From NCBI GenBank assembly GCA_032629725.1, contig JAFEVB010000002.1, positions 3,968,001 to 4,032,000 of the forward strand: a stretch of DNA of 64,000 nucleotides, written 5' to 3'. The notes under the pieces are model-generated. The model saw nothing but the letters and a program-made list of their open reading frames with translations, did no database searches and was not told the origin of the DNA. Shown here piece by piece: positions 22,744 through 32,641 of this stretch; the stretch's first letter is position 1; each line of letters begins with the position of its first letter. The stretch is from Gremmenia infestans (taxonomy: Eukaryota; Ascomycota; Leotiomycetes; Helotiales; Hamatocanthoscyphaceae). Made by a program: the position numbers and the translations under genes.

Positions 22744-24696
22744 TTAGCCCAACACGATATTGAATCCCCTCTCCGCACATATATCCCTCCAATCGACCTC
22801 CTCCTGACCCAAGTCTGCTCTATGCCAGACCTCCTGAACGACTTCCCACGTTCGCATGATGTTATTCATCCCCTGTCTGCGTTCCGTGCCGACAAAGCTA
22901 CTGAGTGCCATCCCTCGGTCCTCTTCCGTTATCGCCTCGCAGGAAGCCACAAATAATGGCCACAGCAGCGCTGACATGGGGCCATTGTGGCAATTCTCTG
23001 CACAGTTCACTACGATTGAACAGGCGAGGAGCGAAAGGTGGGTGTGTTTTTGAACTAATGGATGGCTTCGAGGGTGTGCGTGGATGGTACGGTAGAGGTA
23101 CACGAGTGCTGAGTTCCGGTATGCCTCGGCGTTGTTCAGGATACTTTGCATTCGGGCACTTCCCATCGCGCATTTGGTGGCTGTACCTTGTGACGATTTC
23201 TCTTCCTCTTCTTCAATAGAGCCTGGCTTCATAGTAGGTTTCCAAGTGGTAAGTGCGAGTTCGATAGCCTGGGAAGCGTTTTCCAGTTCTGTTCTTAGAA
23301 CAGCAGCCTTACTGGTTTCACCAGCTGCGATTGCGACTTCGATGGAGTTTTTGAATGACAGTAAATGGGACAGTCGATGAATAATCGGCCACAGATCTGT
23401 GGATAGGCCGAGTAAGGTGTCCACCGAGCTCAGTGGGGACTCGGACCCGCTGGAACTGGGGAATGGAGAAGTACATGGCTGTGTCGTTGTATTGGGAGGT
23501 GTGCCAAGTGACAAGGCTGCTATCACGTCGTAGAATCGAAATGCCTACCTATGTCAGGAGCTAGAACATGGAGATTCCATGACGACTTACTCGTTCCAAA
23601 AATAAAGTTGTAGGGCTCGTCACTTGAGGTCCGGACTTCATAATTGTCATAGCACCTTTCAAGTGCCCAGTGACCATGTTTGAACTACCCCTTTGGACCA
23701 GCTGCAGGCGAGTCAGTGCGCTCTCGTATGGACAGCGGGTGGAAGACTCACAACTTCATAGTAAACGAGCAACACAATTGCGCCCAAAACCTCTTCCCGC
23801 CTTTCTTCGTCATTCTGGTCAATGAGTTGTGCCAGCCCCTGTAAGGCGCGATTGTGAAAGGTCAAAGATTTCTCCTCGATCTCAATTCCTCGATACTCGA
23901 GATGGGCACTCGAAAGCGCAAAAATGGCATTCATAACTGGTGAACTGGCATGTGATAGTGGTAGTACAAGTTGTCGAAACGGATTCCCGTTGTCTTCTTT
24001 GAAAACGATAAGATGGGATAAAACATTGCAAAAATGGTCGACCAATGCACGTCGACTTCTTCCTTCCGTGAACTCCATATATACTGGGGCGCTGAATTCT
24101 AGCAGAGGCGAAGCTACTGGCGAAGGGGCTATCATCGCAAGATCGGGATACTGACTCCTCGACCGGACGAGAGAAGTATTCGATGCAGGTGCGGCTGTTG
24201 GTTCCACCCGGACGATCTCTTCTACTTCATGTTCTTCCCTGGGCGCCACTTCCCAATCAGTAGTGGACTCAGACTCTGAACACTGGTAGCCTGAGCTCCC
24301 CCGCCACTCATGAACACCGTGGTAATCATCCCTGGTATCATATTCGTTATAATCTCGTTCGTATATGCCAGGCCATCTGCCGTCGTAGAAGGTAGGGGAT
24401 ATGCTTTCGTTGGAGAGGGCAGATCCCGCAAAAGAGGTCCGCCTCCGTTTCCGAGGTTTCACGGCTTCATATTCGCATTTCGTGTTCTTTTCTGTACATC
24501 GGTCGCATTGTGGTCGTTTCTCGTTACATTTTTTCTTCTGCAGTAGCTGTCAGGATACGATGAAAGGCTGCTGTATGGACTGCACGTACTTTTTCTTTAC
24601 TAGAACCAATTCCAGTTAGCATGTGTGTGATTGATGATTTCTGCGGAGGTCAACTCACCAAGATATACACCCTTCAGCCGCAGTCATGATCAGCAT
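22744..24696 (-). CDS. Zn2Cys6 fungal transcription factor with a 10-nt microexon in the zinc cluster
   Basis: Five exons (24659-24696, 24590-24599, 23752-24537, 23591-23701, 22744-23544) give 581 residues with every phase consistent. The zinc cluster [18 protein letters not shown] + [10 protein letters not shown] is assembled from the first three exons with spacing CX2CX6CX6CX2CX6C. The second exon is only 10 nt (TAAAGAAAAA), and skipping it or retaining either intron introduces a stop. A basic RKRRR stretch and an acidic Ser-rich linker follow. The regulatory domain then contains [20 protein letters not shown] and [11 protein letters not shown], and ends with [17 protein letters not shown] and WRDIC. 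That tail is typical of the UGA3/ARCA-like subclass, which often controls amino acid or GABA use (family knowledge). The first ATG gives MLIM; the next ATG three codons on is also possible. Confidence 0.85.
24590..24599 (-). other. 10-nt microexon of the Zn2Cys6 gene
   Basis: Flanked by a TTCTAG acceptor and a GTACGT donor in minus sense. It supplies the end of the second zinc-ligand Cys codon and Lys-Glu-Lys. The intron before it is 59 nt and the one after it 52 nt. Confidence 0.7.
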
Positions 24697-24851
24697 GGGT
24701 TCAATATATGGTGCAGGACATCCCTACCGGCTCTCGACCTCCGCTTGGGCTCTTTGGGAGGAGCACGTCTCGTGTAGATCAGCATCTTGCCAATTGACGC
24801 CGTGTTACCTGACTGATGCTATGCAGCTACCGGTCTCGGGATTGGCATTAT

Positions 24852-24896
24852 TGTGGTGTGGTGTGGTGTGGTGTAGTGTAGTGTGTTGTTGTTGTT
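24852..24896. repeat. GTGGT/GTT microsatellite
   Basis: Imperfect tandem GTGTG units grading into GTT repeats upstream of the Zn2Cys6 gene. Confidence 0.8.
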
Positions 24897-26156
24897 AGTA
24901 AAAGGTCCTTGGATGCTTTGTGATAGTGCAAGAAATATAGCTGTATACATGTACATGCAGCTATACATAGCAGTATGTCGGTCAATCAATTATCCAGGTC
25001 CCCAGGTTTTCCAGGTCCCAACTCCCCAAGGTTGGAGAAATGCCTAGTAATGCGGGGTAACTTCCGGCCCGTAAAATTGCGAAAAAGGACGGACAGGGGC
25101 TTTTCCAGAATAGGCCCAGCACTTTGCCGGATGCTGTGGCGCACCAATCAAAAACTCTGAAATGTAATAAGCTTGGCGCTAAAGGGCAGCACTAATTACA
25201 GAATAAGTAGTAGCTAATTACAAAATAGGTAATACAGAAAAATACCCAATATAACTTCTTCTCCGAAGTATAAGTAAATAGTAAATACCCTGGAGGTAGG
25301 TAATTGTGCGTTGCTCAGACCCCTGACCCCAGACCCCCGACCCCATGCGAGTACTCCCGAAGTGAGGGAGAGCGATGTTGTGGGGTTGGTGTGACCATAC
25401 TTTGGAGATCAGGGGCACAATGCCTCGCTTTTTTTTTCCTTTTTTTTTGAGGTCTGACAGTCCTATAGTCGAGTAGCTAGCAAAGTATGCCCTGCACTAA
25501 CAGTTTAGTGTAGAAGATATACGGATTATAGTTCAAAACTCTCGGGACTTTAGCGGGGCCTAAGTGGAGCATTCTAGCTCTTCTCCGCAGGCCTTTTAAA
25601 AGTCTACCATTATAGGCTAGCATAAAGTTAAATTGCAAGTAAGCATTTAGGTTTTAGGAAATAAGACAGCTTTCCTAAAATTTTAATATCTTCAAGGTAT
25701 AGTATTGGAATGTGGTAACCAAGCAGTGGAAGATAAGAGGGCATAGATTGATTAGAGAGAAAGGGAGATATAAGTAGAGGATCTGCCTATATCTCCATTT
25801 GCTAAAGTAGCTACTACTATAAGCGAGTTCCCCTTATACCGCCCAGCCATACTCGTGGCAGTATATTAATTCAACATATAGTGTACATATTATAAGATTA
25901 GTATATGACTATTGCCCTTTATGCTAGCGTCAAGCTTTGTCAAGAGAATGGTATCTCTTTGTTTTCTCTACAAACGTACTCGCCACATCTTTCTTTATGT
26001 TAAAGTCAATTTAACCTAGTCAATCATTCCAAGCACCACGTCTCATTATCCAGTAATATGAAACCGAATAGCGAATTGGGTCATTTATAGCTACTAAAAG
26101 AATTCACACAAAAGACCAGTTATTCACATCACGGTTCACGGGGCTGGGAGCCTGGA

Positions 26157-26168
26157 TATATATATAAG
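26157..26168 (+). promoter_or_regulatory. TATA box of the AIG2-like gene
   Basis: TATATATATAAG about 90 bp upstream of the start codon at 26255, in the usual position for a fungal TATA element. Confidence 0.45.
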
Positions 26169-26254
26169 CAAGCCCTCTGATAAGTTGTCAACCCAGCTCC
26201 TTTCAGACAACCATCCAGTTTCCCCTACACAACGCCAACACACACATCACGAAT

Positions 26255-26797
26255 ATGTCTTCTCCAAGCACCACCCAAAATCCCGACCCCACAGAGCCCA
26301 CCGCGCCGCCCACCCGCCTCTTACCACCCAACGTCCCATTCACCCCTTGCCACATGTTCTTCTACGGCTCCCTCATGGACGCCACCCAACTAAAATACAT
26401 CACCACCCTCCCGTTCACCAGCACCCCTAGCCTCGTCCCCGCGACCATCACAGGGTTCCGCATGAAGATGTGGAGCATCTACCCAACCCTGATCGCGTCC
26501 AAGAAGTCCAATCCCAGCGCGTCCTCCTCCAGTCCTAGTGACTCTGCGTCCGAGCCCCAGAATACACTCGACGTCGTCAAAGGCATGCTCTGGAAATGCG
26601 AGACGGAAACACAGTTCGCGAGTCTCGTGCGCTACGAGATGGATGCCTATACCTGGTGTTTCTGCACAGCTAGGCTAGACGACGGTACGGTGTTAGAGGG
26701 CGTGAGGACTTTTTGCTGGGCGGGGGAGCCGGGGAGTAGGGAGTTGGAGGAGGGGACGTTTGATTTGGAGGGTTGGAGGACGTATTCGACTTTTTGA
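26255..26797 (+). CDS. AIG2-like / gamma-glutamylcyclotransferase-fold protein
   Basis: A single exon of 180 codons. After a Pro/Thr-rich leader of about 30 residues, HMFFYGSLMDATQLKYI gives the YGSL motif that binds the substrate in the GGCT/AIG2 fold. PATITGFRMKMWSIYPTLI and VKGMLWKCETETQFASLVRYEMDAYTW follow. The latter matches the family's GxL(W)xV...L..YEG.aY pattern, with Glu in YEMDAY at the catalytic acid position. It ends FDLEGWRTYSTF. Such small cytosolic proteins act as gamma-glutamyl cyclotransferases or gamma-glutamylamine cyclotransferases; the substrate here is unknown. Codon use is GC-rich compared with the AT-rich region to the left. Confidence 0.82.
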   Translation: MSSPSTTQNPDPTEPTAPPTRLLPPNVPFTPCHMFFYGSLMDATQLKYITTLPFTSTPSLVPATITGFRMKMWSIYPTLIASKKSNPSASSSSPSDSASEPQNTLDVVKGMLWKCETETQFASLVRYEMDAYTWCFCTARLDDGTVLEGVRTFCWAGEPGSRELEEGTFDLEGWRTYSTF

Positions 26798-27121
26798 AGA
26801 TAGATGTTGGTTGGTCAATGAGAGATAGGAGGGAATGAAGGATAGCTAGCTAGATATGGGCTGAGAGGTAGATTTTGAGGAATATGCGTGCATAGAATTT
26901 GATAAATGTTTACTACAAAGTAAGGGAAGGGAACATATGCGCAGGAGTTCGTGAAAATTGAATACTTGATATGTACAAGCTTGACAGCAGGGTTGTCAAG
27001 TGACGACCCAGTGATAGAATATTTACAGGGAAACAAACAACGCTGAATCATAAAGTAACAAATCAGCAACTGTCGCAATCGAAGGTCTCCTCTCCGTTTC
27101 ATCCGCCCGTCAGGTCAAGTC
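26798..27121. other. Intergenic between convergent genes
   Basis: 3' flanks of the AIG2-like and GH28 genes. Nothing further seen. Confidence 0.35.
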
Positions 27122-28818
27122 TCACCCAAGCTTCGCGCTGATGGGCGACAGACCGGGATAGAAGGACGTCGGCACAGCTGGAATCGGAATACTAGCCGAA
27201 ATCGCAAAGCCCGCCGTCAGATCCGCTGCCATGGTCGTGATAGCATAGCTCGCAGCCGGCACACTCGTCACCGTCTTCGTCACTACGGCATACGCTGTAT
27301 ACGAACTGCCCGTATTCAGGCCCCCGCCCGTGCCATACGCATTCTCGTCCTTGTACAAGACCTCGGAACCGGCTTCTGTCCAGATGTAGAAGTTCTCGAT
27401 GTCGATGTTGTAGCAGGGGGCGCCGGAGGGGCACAGTGCTTGGATCGCTGCGCGCGTGCCGCCGTTGAGACACGTGCCGTGCCAGTGGCTGAAGGTTAGG
27501 TCGTGGTAGAGAACACCGTCGCCGGCCGCGGTGGATTCAGAACTCCAGTAGCCGTCGATGTCGAGCGTGTAGGCGTTGCTGTGGCCCATGAAATTCGTGA
27601 ATGAGCAGGAGTATACTGAGCCGCTACCGCCGTTGGACTTGAGCAGTAGCATCTGGTTTGAGTTTTGGGTGTAGATATGGTCGTATGTGATGTGGTGGAT
27701 ATCTGGAGAGCATTAGTACTTCTTGAGGGAGATGCTGTTGGGTGCTATACCTGTGTCTGCTCCGAGAGAGCCAAATGCGCTTCCACCTGACCAGTTGCAG
27801 TAGATGTTTTCAACCAGCATATAACTAGCAGGGCTCTGTTTAGACTGTTAGCCAAGTACACTTTTATTCTTGATGGCTTCAAGCATACCTTTATGGTCAC
27901 ACATTCGTCTTTGTTGGTAACTTCAACATCGTGAACCCAAATATTTGTACCCCATACATCGATTCCGTCTAGACCTCCTTCATTACCACCGCGAATGATC
28001 ATGTTGTATACTTCTCCATCGGAACAAGTGTCTAGGGTTAGATGGAACGCAGGTGCTAAAGTTGGTTAGCATATTTGGTCTAGGTGCTAGAACGGGGCTA
28101 GTACAGTCAACGAGAGCAATATCGTGTATGGAGAAACCCACAACTTGCGCCAATCGAAGAAGGCGGGGTCTGAGGAAGTTAGCATAAAGCATCACCATTC
28201 AAAGATGTCCCCATTTACCCGTAGGTCCCATCTAAAAGTACTAAGTCAGTAATGAGTTCTCCTAGAACGGCGTGGCTGAAGACTTACCAGCATGGAACAC
28301 ATAACCATACCCCTGCATCGCACCAGCAGAAGTACTACTAAAGAACTCAAAGTCCGTGGTGTGCTCAACGAAAATCATGTTGCCGCTCGCTGTTCTATTC
28401 CTCGTCAGCTTTCATCATTCCTGGGCCCATATGGAGCATATCTCGCTCACCCGGTACGGTACAGGATTCCATCCAAGCGAATCGCAACACCAGTTCCACC
28501 AGTCAGAGTAACCCAGGTTGACATGCCATAGTTACCCGCAGGGATATACACTGAGTAGATCTGCGTCAGTAAGGATCTCCATCGACGTGAGGAATACGCA
28601 CCTTCGCCCCCGGCAACACAAGCAGTCCAAGCAGCCAGAATTGCGGGTCCATTGTCCGTCGATGTACTGGCAACACCGCCATAGTTCAGAATATTACATA
28701 CTTTCGTCGCTGCCTTTGACGCAGTACTCGTAGTAGGTCCCACTGTACCAGAAAGCTGAGCAGTTACAAGTGATGAGAAAAAGATACCCGCAAGGGTGGA
28801 AATATTAGAAAGCTTCAT
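27122..28818 (-). CDS. GH28 rhamnogalacturonan hydrolase, secreted
   Basis: Eight exons (28602-28818, 28451-28550, 28288-28394, 28219-28231, 28105-28169, 27889-28055, 27751-27835, 27122-27702) join in phase to 444 residues. There is a signal peptide ([20 protein letters not shown]). The right-handed beta-helix enzyme shows the rhamnogalacturonase-specific run [20 protein letters not shown] followed by [17 protein letters not shown], which carries the acidic catalytic residues. [21 protein letters not shown] and [14 protein letters not shown] follow. Polygalacturonases of GH28 have a different NTDG/GGHG pattern. The fourth exon is only 13 nt (encoding most of Asp-Gly-Thr-Tyr-Gly) and is needed for the HADGTYGPRLLRL join. 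The enzyme cleaves the alternating rhamnose/galacturonate backbone of pectin hairy regions outside the cell. A Ser/Thr-rich C-terminal tail of about 90 residues follows the helix. Confidence 0.9.
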
Positions 28819-30053
28819 ACTTGAAGTTATGGAAAATCAACAGGTGAACCAACAACGCAGCAAAAGCATGAAAGCAGAAACCAAGAAAAACCCACATGAG
28901 TTATATCTTCTCAGTATTGCAAGATCCGCAGTCCCCGCGATCAATTCGCCACAATTATTCCACCAAATCTGACAGATTCGGCGAATATAGAATGAAAGGA
29001 AGAATGGAACAATTACCGCATCAGTTTGAAATACATTTCTACATTTTAGCGATGGCGGCGGGTCTCTTTCCACGAATCGTGGTCCTTGCTTGGGTTCGGG
29101 GGTGGGCCCAGTCCGGAATTAATTTGCCTTTGAAGTTTCAAACCCGAGAGGATGGAGCCGCACGTGGTCCCGCATTGCATGCATTTGCGGGGTGCATTGG
29201 TGGCTTCTGGGTCGTGGTACAAGAAGAGGAAGCAGACGGTACTGTACTGTTTCCGTCCGTCACAACCAGCTAGTTTTCCGTTTAGCCCAGGATGAATGGC
29301 AAGGTCGCATCAAAATCTCGAGCCTATTCGGTCTATGGATGAGTTTCGGTTGTCCAGGTATCCTGTTGCGAGCAAGTACAAAAACTGTAAAAGAAACGCA
29401 GTTCATTATGTTTCGTTCTTCTGCCGATGCAACCATAAATGGAAAGAAAATCCACGAGTGTTGTCAATCAAAAAGGGGCTGGTGGGGCAGCGAATACCAA
29501 GTGACTAACAAAACAATGAAACCGAAGTTTAAACCTTTTGATATTGAAATGGTCTGTGAATTCGTAATGGGGCGATATGTCATCCCTTGCGCCCCGTAAC
29601 ACCACTGCCAAAGTTACGAGTTGCCCCGAAATCGTCTGCAGCTGGTTGTTGACCACCATAGTGCAAATTGAGTTCATGATCCGCCAAGACCTAGTTCTCT
29701 GCTTCGTCGAATCGTTCATGACTTGGTCGAATCATACTCATCACATGCGCGGAACTCTCACGGAAAGATACGGAGTATAAATTCCAACCCGCTCCTTCAC
29801 CTTCCAGATGGTGGACAAAATGATAGGTCCAAGTGTATCGTGCCTTCGGTCTGCATATCCGTCTTTTCCTCAAAGCAGAAGCAGGGGAAGTAATATCAAG
29901 GTCGCCTCCCGGCTACACTTGTTCGGAACAGGTCTCCTCGACTCTCTAAATGGCATAAACGAAACATAAAGCAGGATGACAATACTGAGACTCATGAGTG
30001 TTAATGCGAGCGAAGAAAGTTTATGTCGTGATTGATTGAGATCACGCTCAAGC
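28819..30053. other. Intergenic, 1.2 kb
   Basis: 5' flank of the GH28 gene, then ordinary DNA up to the TIR element. Overlapping short plus-strand frames (about 28900-29600) have no family character. Confidence 0.35.
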
Positions 30054-30502
30054 CACCAGTGGGTGCAGGAATTCGCGACGCACCCCTAGAATTTAGCCGA
30101 AAATACACCAAAAAGTATATATTTTAGGAAGATATAAAGACTTGACCTTTTTATAAATTAATCCAACTATAGATATATAAGATACTTATATATAAGGCTA
30201 TATATTCTATTAATTATAATTATTATAGGAGTTATATTTATCTGTCTAGTTAATAAAGACTAGTTTCTCTAATAAAATTTACTAGTAAAATCTAATTATT
30301 AAGATAACTTTCTAGAAAATAAGTTTTATAACTAGAAATCTATATAAAACATAGTCTAAATAGCTAGGAGATTCTTCTTATTATATATTATATATACTTA
30401 TAGTATAAATATATAAAGTTATTAAGCTAGGAAAAGAGTATATTTTGGTGTATTTTCGGCTAAATTCTAGGGGTGCGTCGCGAATTCCTGCACCCACTGG
30501 TG
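30054..30502. mobile_element. 449-bp non-autonomous element with perfect 60-bp terminal inverted repeats
   Basis: Bases 30054-30113 (starting CACCAGTGGGTGCAGGAATT) are repeated as an exact reverse complement at 30443-30502. The interior is extremely AT-rich with no frame. AGC occurs immediately outside both ends (30051-30053 and 30503-30505), compatible with a 3-bp target duplication. That would fit CACTA-like or Harbinger-like elements, but a 3-bp match can be chance. GC-rich perfect ends enclosing an AT-rich core could reflect RIP of the core, or a young copy of an already AT-rich family. Confidence 0.85.
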
Positions 30503-31014
30503 AGCCGCTAAGATCGCTGACTAAGACACTAGGTAGTTCCTGGTGTTCCAGTGGGGTCTCAGGTCAGGCACCACATCGCTAAAACTCCATGCTAGAGCCC
30601 CCCTATTTCCTTTCCCTGTGACGTTTCAGCGCAGACCACTGAACGACCCCAATACCTCCCAACGCCTGCTCATGACCAACCACCGCATCAAAGATAGATA
30701 TGTATGTATCTGCGATAGAGATGGAGCACGTGCTGCAAAGAGAGCAAAGATAGGTTTACAAGGATCTGTAGGATATTGAGCATCAGAATTAACCCAGGGT
30801 TTGCCGGCGAGGAGAATCTTCAAGAGAGATATATTGACATCGCGGAGGGATATTTATTATCAGTTATATGGAATAGAAGTATGGAAAGAAACTAAACTGG
30901 CGTATGTTTATACACACAAAGAAAAGAATATCCCAAGCCATTGTTCCAATCTCCAACTCATCCCTTACCTATCTCACACCAACCAATCCAATCCCTAAAG
31001 CCCTACTTCCAATT
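30503..31014. other. Intergenic, 0.5 kb
   Basis: Nothing recognised; 3' flank of the SBP56-like gene. Confidence 0.35.
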
Positions 31015-32641
31015 CTAATAATAAAGAGGATTCGCCGGATCCGTCAAATCAAACACAACACTACTATGCGGCTTCGCGCCCCCTCTACTCTCCGCATACA
31101 GCGACTCAAAGTCAATTGTGCGGTTAAAGTGAAGCGAGCCATCGGGGTTGATGTCGATGTACAGCGCCTTGAAATCGGCAGGGGTGTTGATGAGGCCGAT
31201 ATCGCCCGTCTGCACGAAGTAATCGGTCACGACGATGTGTTTTCTGGTCGGGCGTGATTTTGATGTAGTGCGGGCCGACGCTGGGCTGCACTTCGTCGGG
31301 GTCGTCGAGACGCTTGACGTTGGAGAGGTCGGAGATGTCGAGGGCTGCGATGTGGTTGGCGGTGGTGAGGGTTAGGTAGATGAATTTTCCGTCTTGGGTG
31401 ATGTCGGTGCTGTAGGGGGAGAGTGTATTGGTTAGTATGGTTTTGAGATCATGTGTGGGGTTTTGAGGGTGGGAGTAGAAGTAACACACTAGATGGCGAT
31501 GGTATCCCGGGCCTTAGGTCCGAGATCGTAGAGCAACTCGGCGACACCTTGTTTTCCAGTCGAGTCGTAGCGGAAGGGGTAGATGATCCAGACTTGGCCT
31601 AGATGTACTGCTGTGGCGAGAGCGGCGCCCTCGGAGTTAAAGGGGATGAACTTGATGTCTTGGATTCCACCACCGTCGGGGATCTCAATCGTGCTGATGA
31701 TTGTTCGGGTCGGAAGATCCCAGAGGCGCAGGGTGTTAGCATGTTGGATCCCCAAGCTTGGTTTTAAGATGGTGATAGGAACAACAAAGTCCGATGTCAA
31801 CATGACATTCTTTTCCCAGTGCACACTGAGACCGTGGGGGGAGAACTGCTCGCCCAGAATGTTGAGTGTGCCGGCGACATCCTCGGGCCATTCGTGAATG
31901 ATGTTGTAGTCTGCATCTGTTTCCACCAATCTTCCGGGGGACGTTCCGACAGCAGAGCCCATATAGGTAATGAAGAAGCCCCCATCTGGCTTGGCACGAA
32001 TCTCATCGGTGATGGATGAGAGAATGGCTCGGTCACTCTTTTTGAACGATGGTCTGTATGGGTTTGAGACGTCGAAGTAGTAAGCGGTATCCTGAATATA
32101 TCGTTAGCAAATTTCTCTATTACAGATGAAACATTGATTTACTTGAGTCTTCAATAATGAGAGCAAGCCTCCACCAACAAGAGTCTTTCCGTCCTTGCTG
32201 GGACCAAGATGATGAGGGCTGTTTCCACTGGTAGGAACATCTGTGATCCAAAGGAGTGTCCCGAAAGTATCATCGTCGAGACTGTATGTGGCCAAGAAAT
32301 CTACAGAGAAGAATTCAGAACAGAGGCATTAATACAATATACAATGCCAAATACATACCCGCATGGATATTGTCACCAGCACCAGTCCAGAAGTAACCAA
32401 TCTTCTTTGGCTTGATATCACTTGCCTGGAATTGGGGGCTAGGAAGGGGTGGGGTAGGAATTTGCAGGATAGGCAAAGGTATGGAGAGGTCGCTCGTCAA
32501 AGGCTCAGTAACACCTGGAATGGAAGGAATCAACGGAGGCAAAGAAATTTGCCTGGGAGAGACTTGAGGCTCTGCGTCTGGAACGGGAGAGGCGCATGCC
32601 AAATAGGCGAGAGAAACGAGCGCAAGAAGTGACTTTGTCAT
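31015..32641 (-). pseudogene. Secreted SBP56 / methanethiol-oxidase-like protein with one-base frameshift
   Basis: Exons 32359-32641, 32143-32300, 31490-32091 and 31015-31409 encode about 478 residues once one base is disregarded. The beta-propeller family signature is clear: TSGNSPHHLGPSKDGKTL, SFKKSDRAILSSITDEIRAK, SPHGLSVHWEKNVMLTSD, GGGIQDIKFIP, VGPHYIKITPDQK and the terminal HSSVVFDLTDPANP. The SBP56 family includes methanethiol oxidase (CH3SH to formaldehyde, H2S and H2O2), which in most organisms is not secreted this way. Here a classical signal peptide (MTKSLLALVSLAYLACASP) and a Pro-rich linker precede the domain. In the last exon the frame breaks at bases 31240-31243. KITPDQK must be followed by HIVVTDYFVQTGD, one base out of frame in an A-run (minus sense), and no intron can repair it. 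It is a recent pseudogene or an assembly indel. Confidence 0.82.

Larger units (their letters stand above)
24697..26254. other. Intergenic, 1.56 kb, partly AT-rich
   Basis: Contains a GTGTG/GTT microsatellite (24852-24896), poly-T tracts near 25430-25450 and an AT-rich middle part (about 25180-25980). No gene or transposon ends are recognised. TATATATATAAG at 26157-26168 lies about 90 bp before the ATG at 26255 and is a good TATA box for that gene. Confidence 0.4.
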
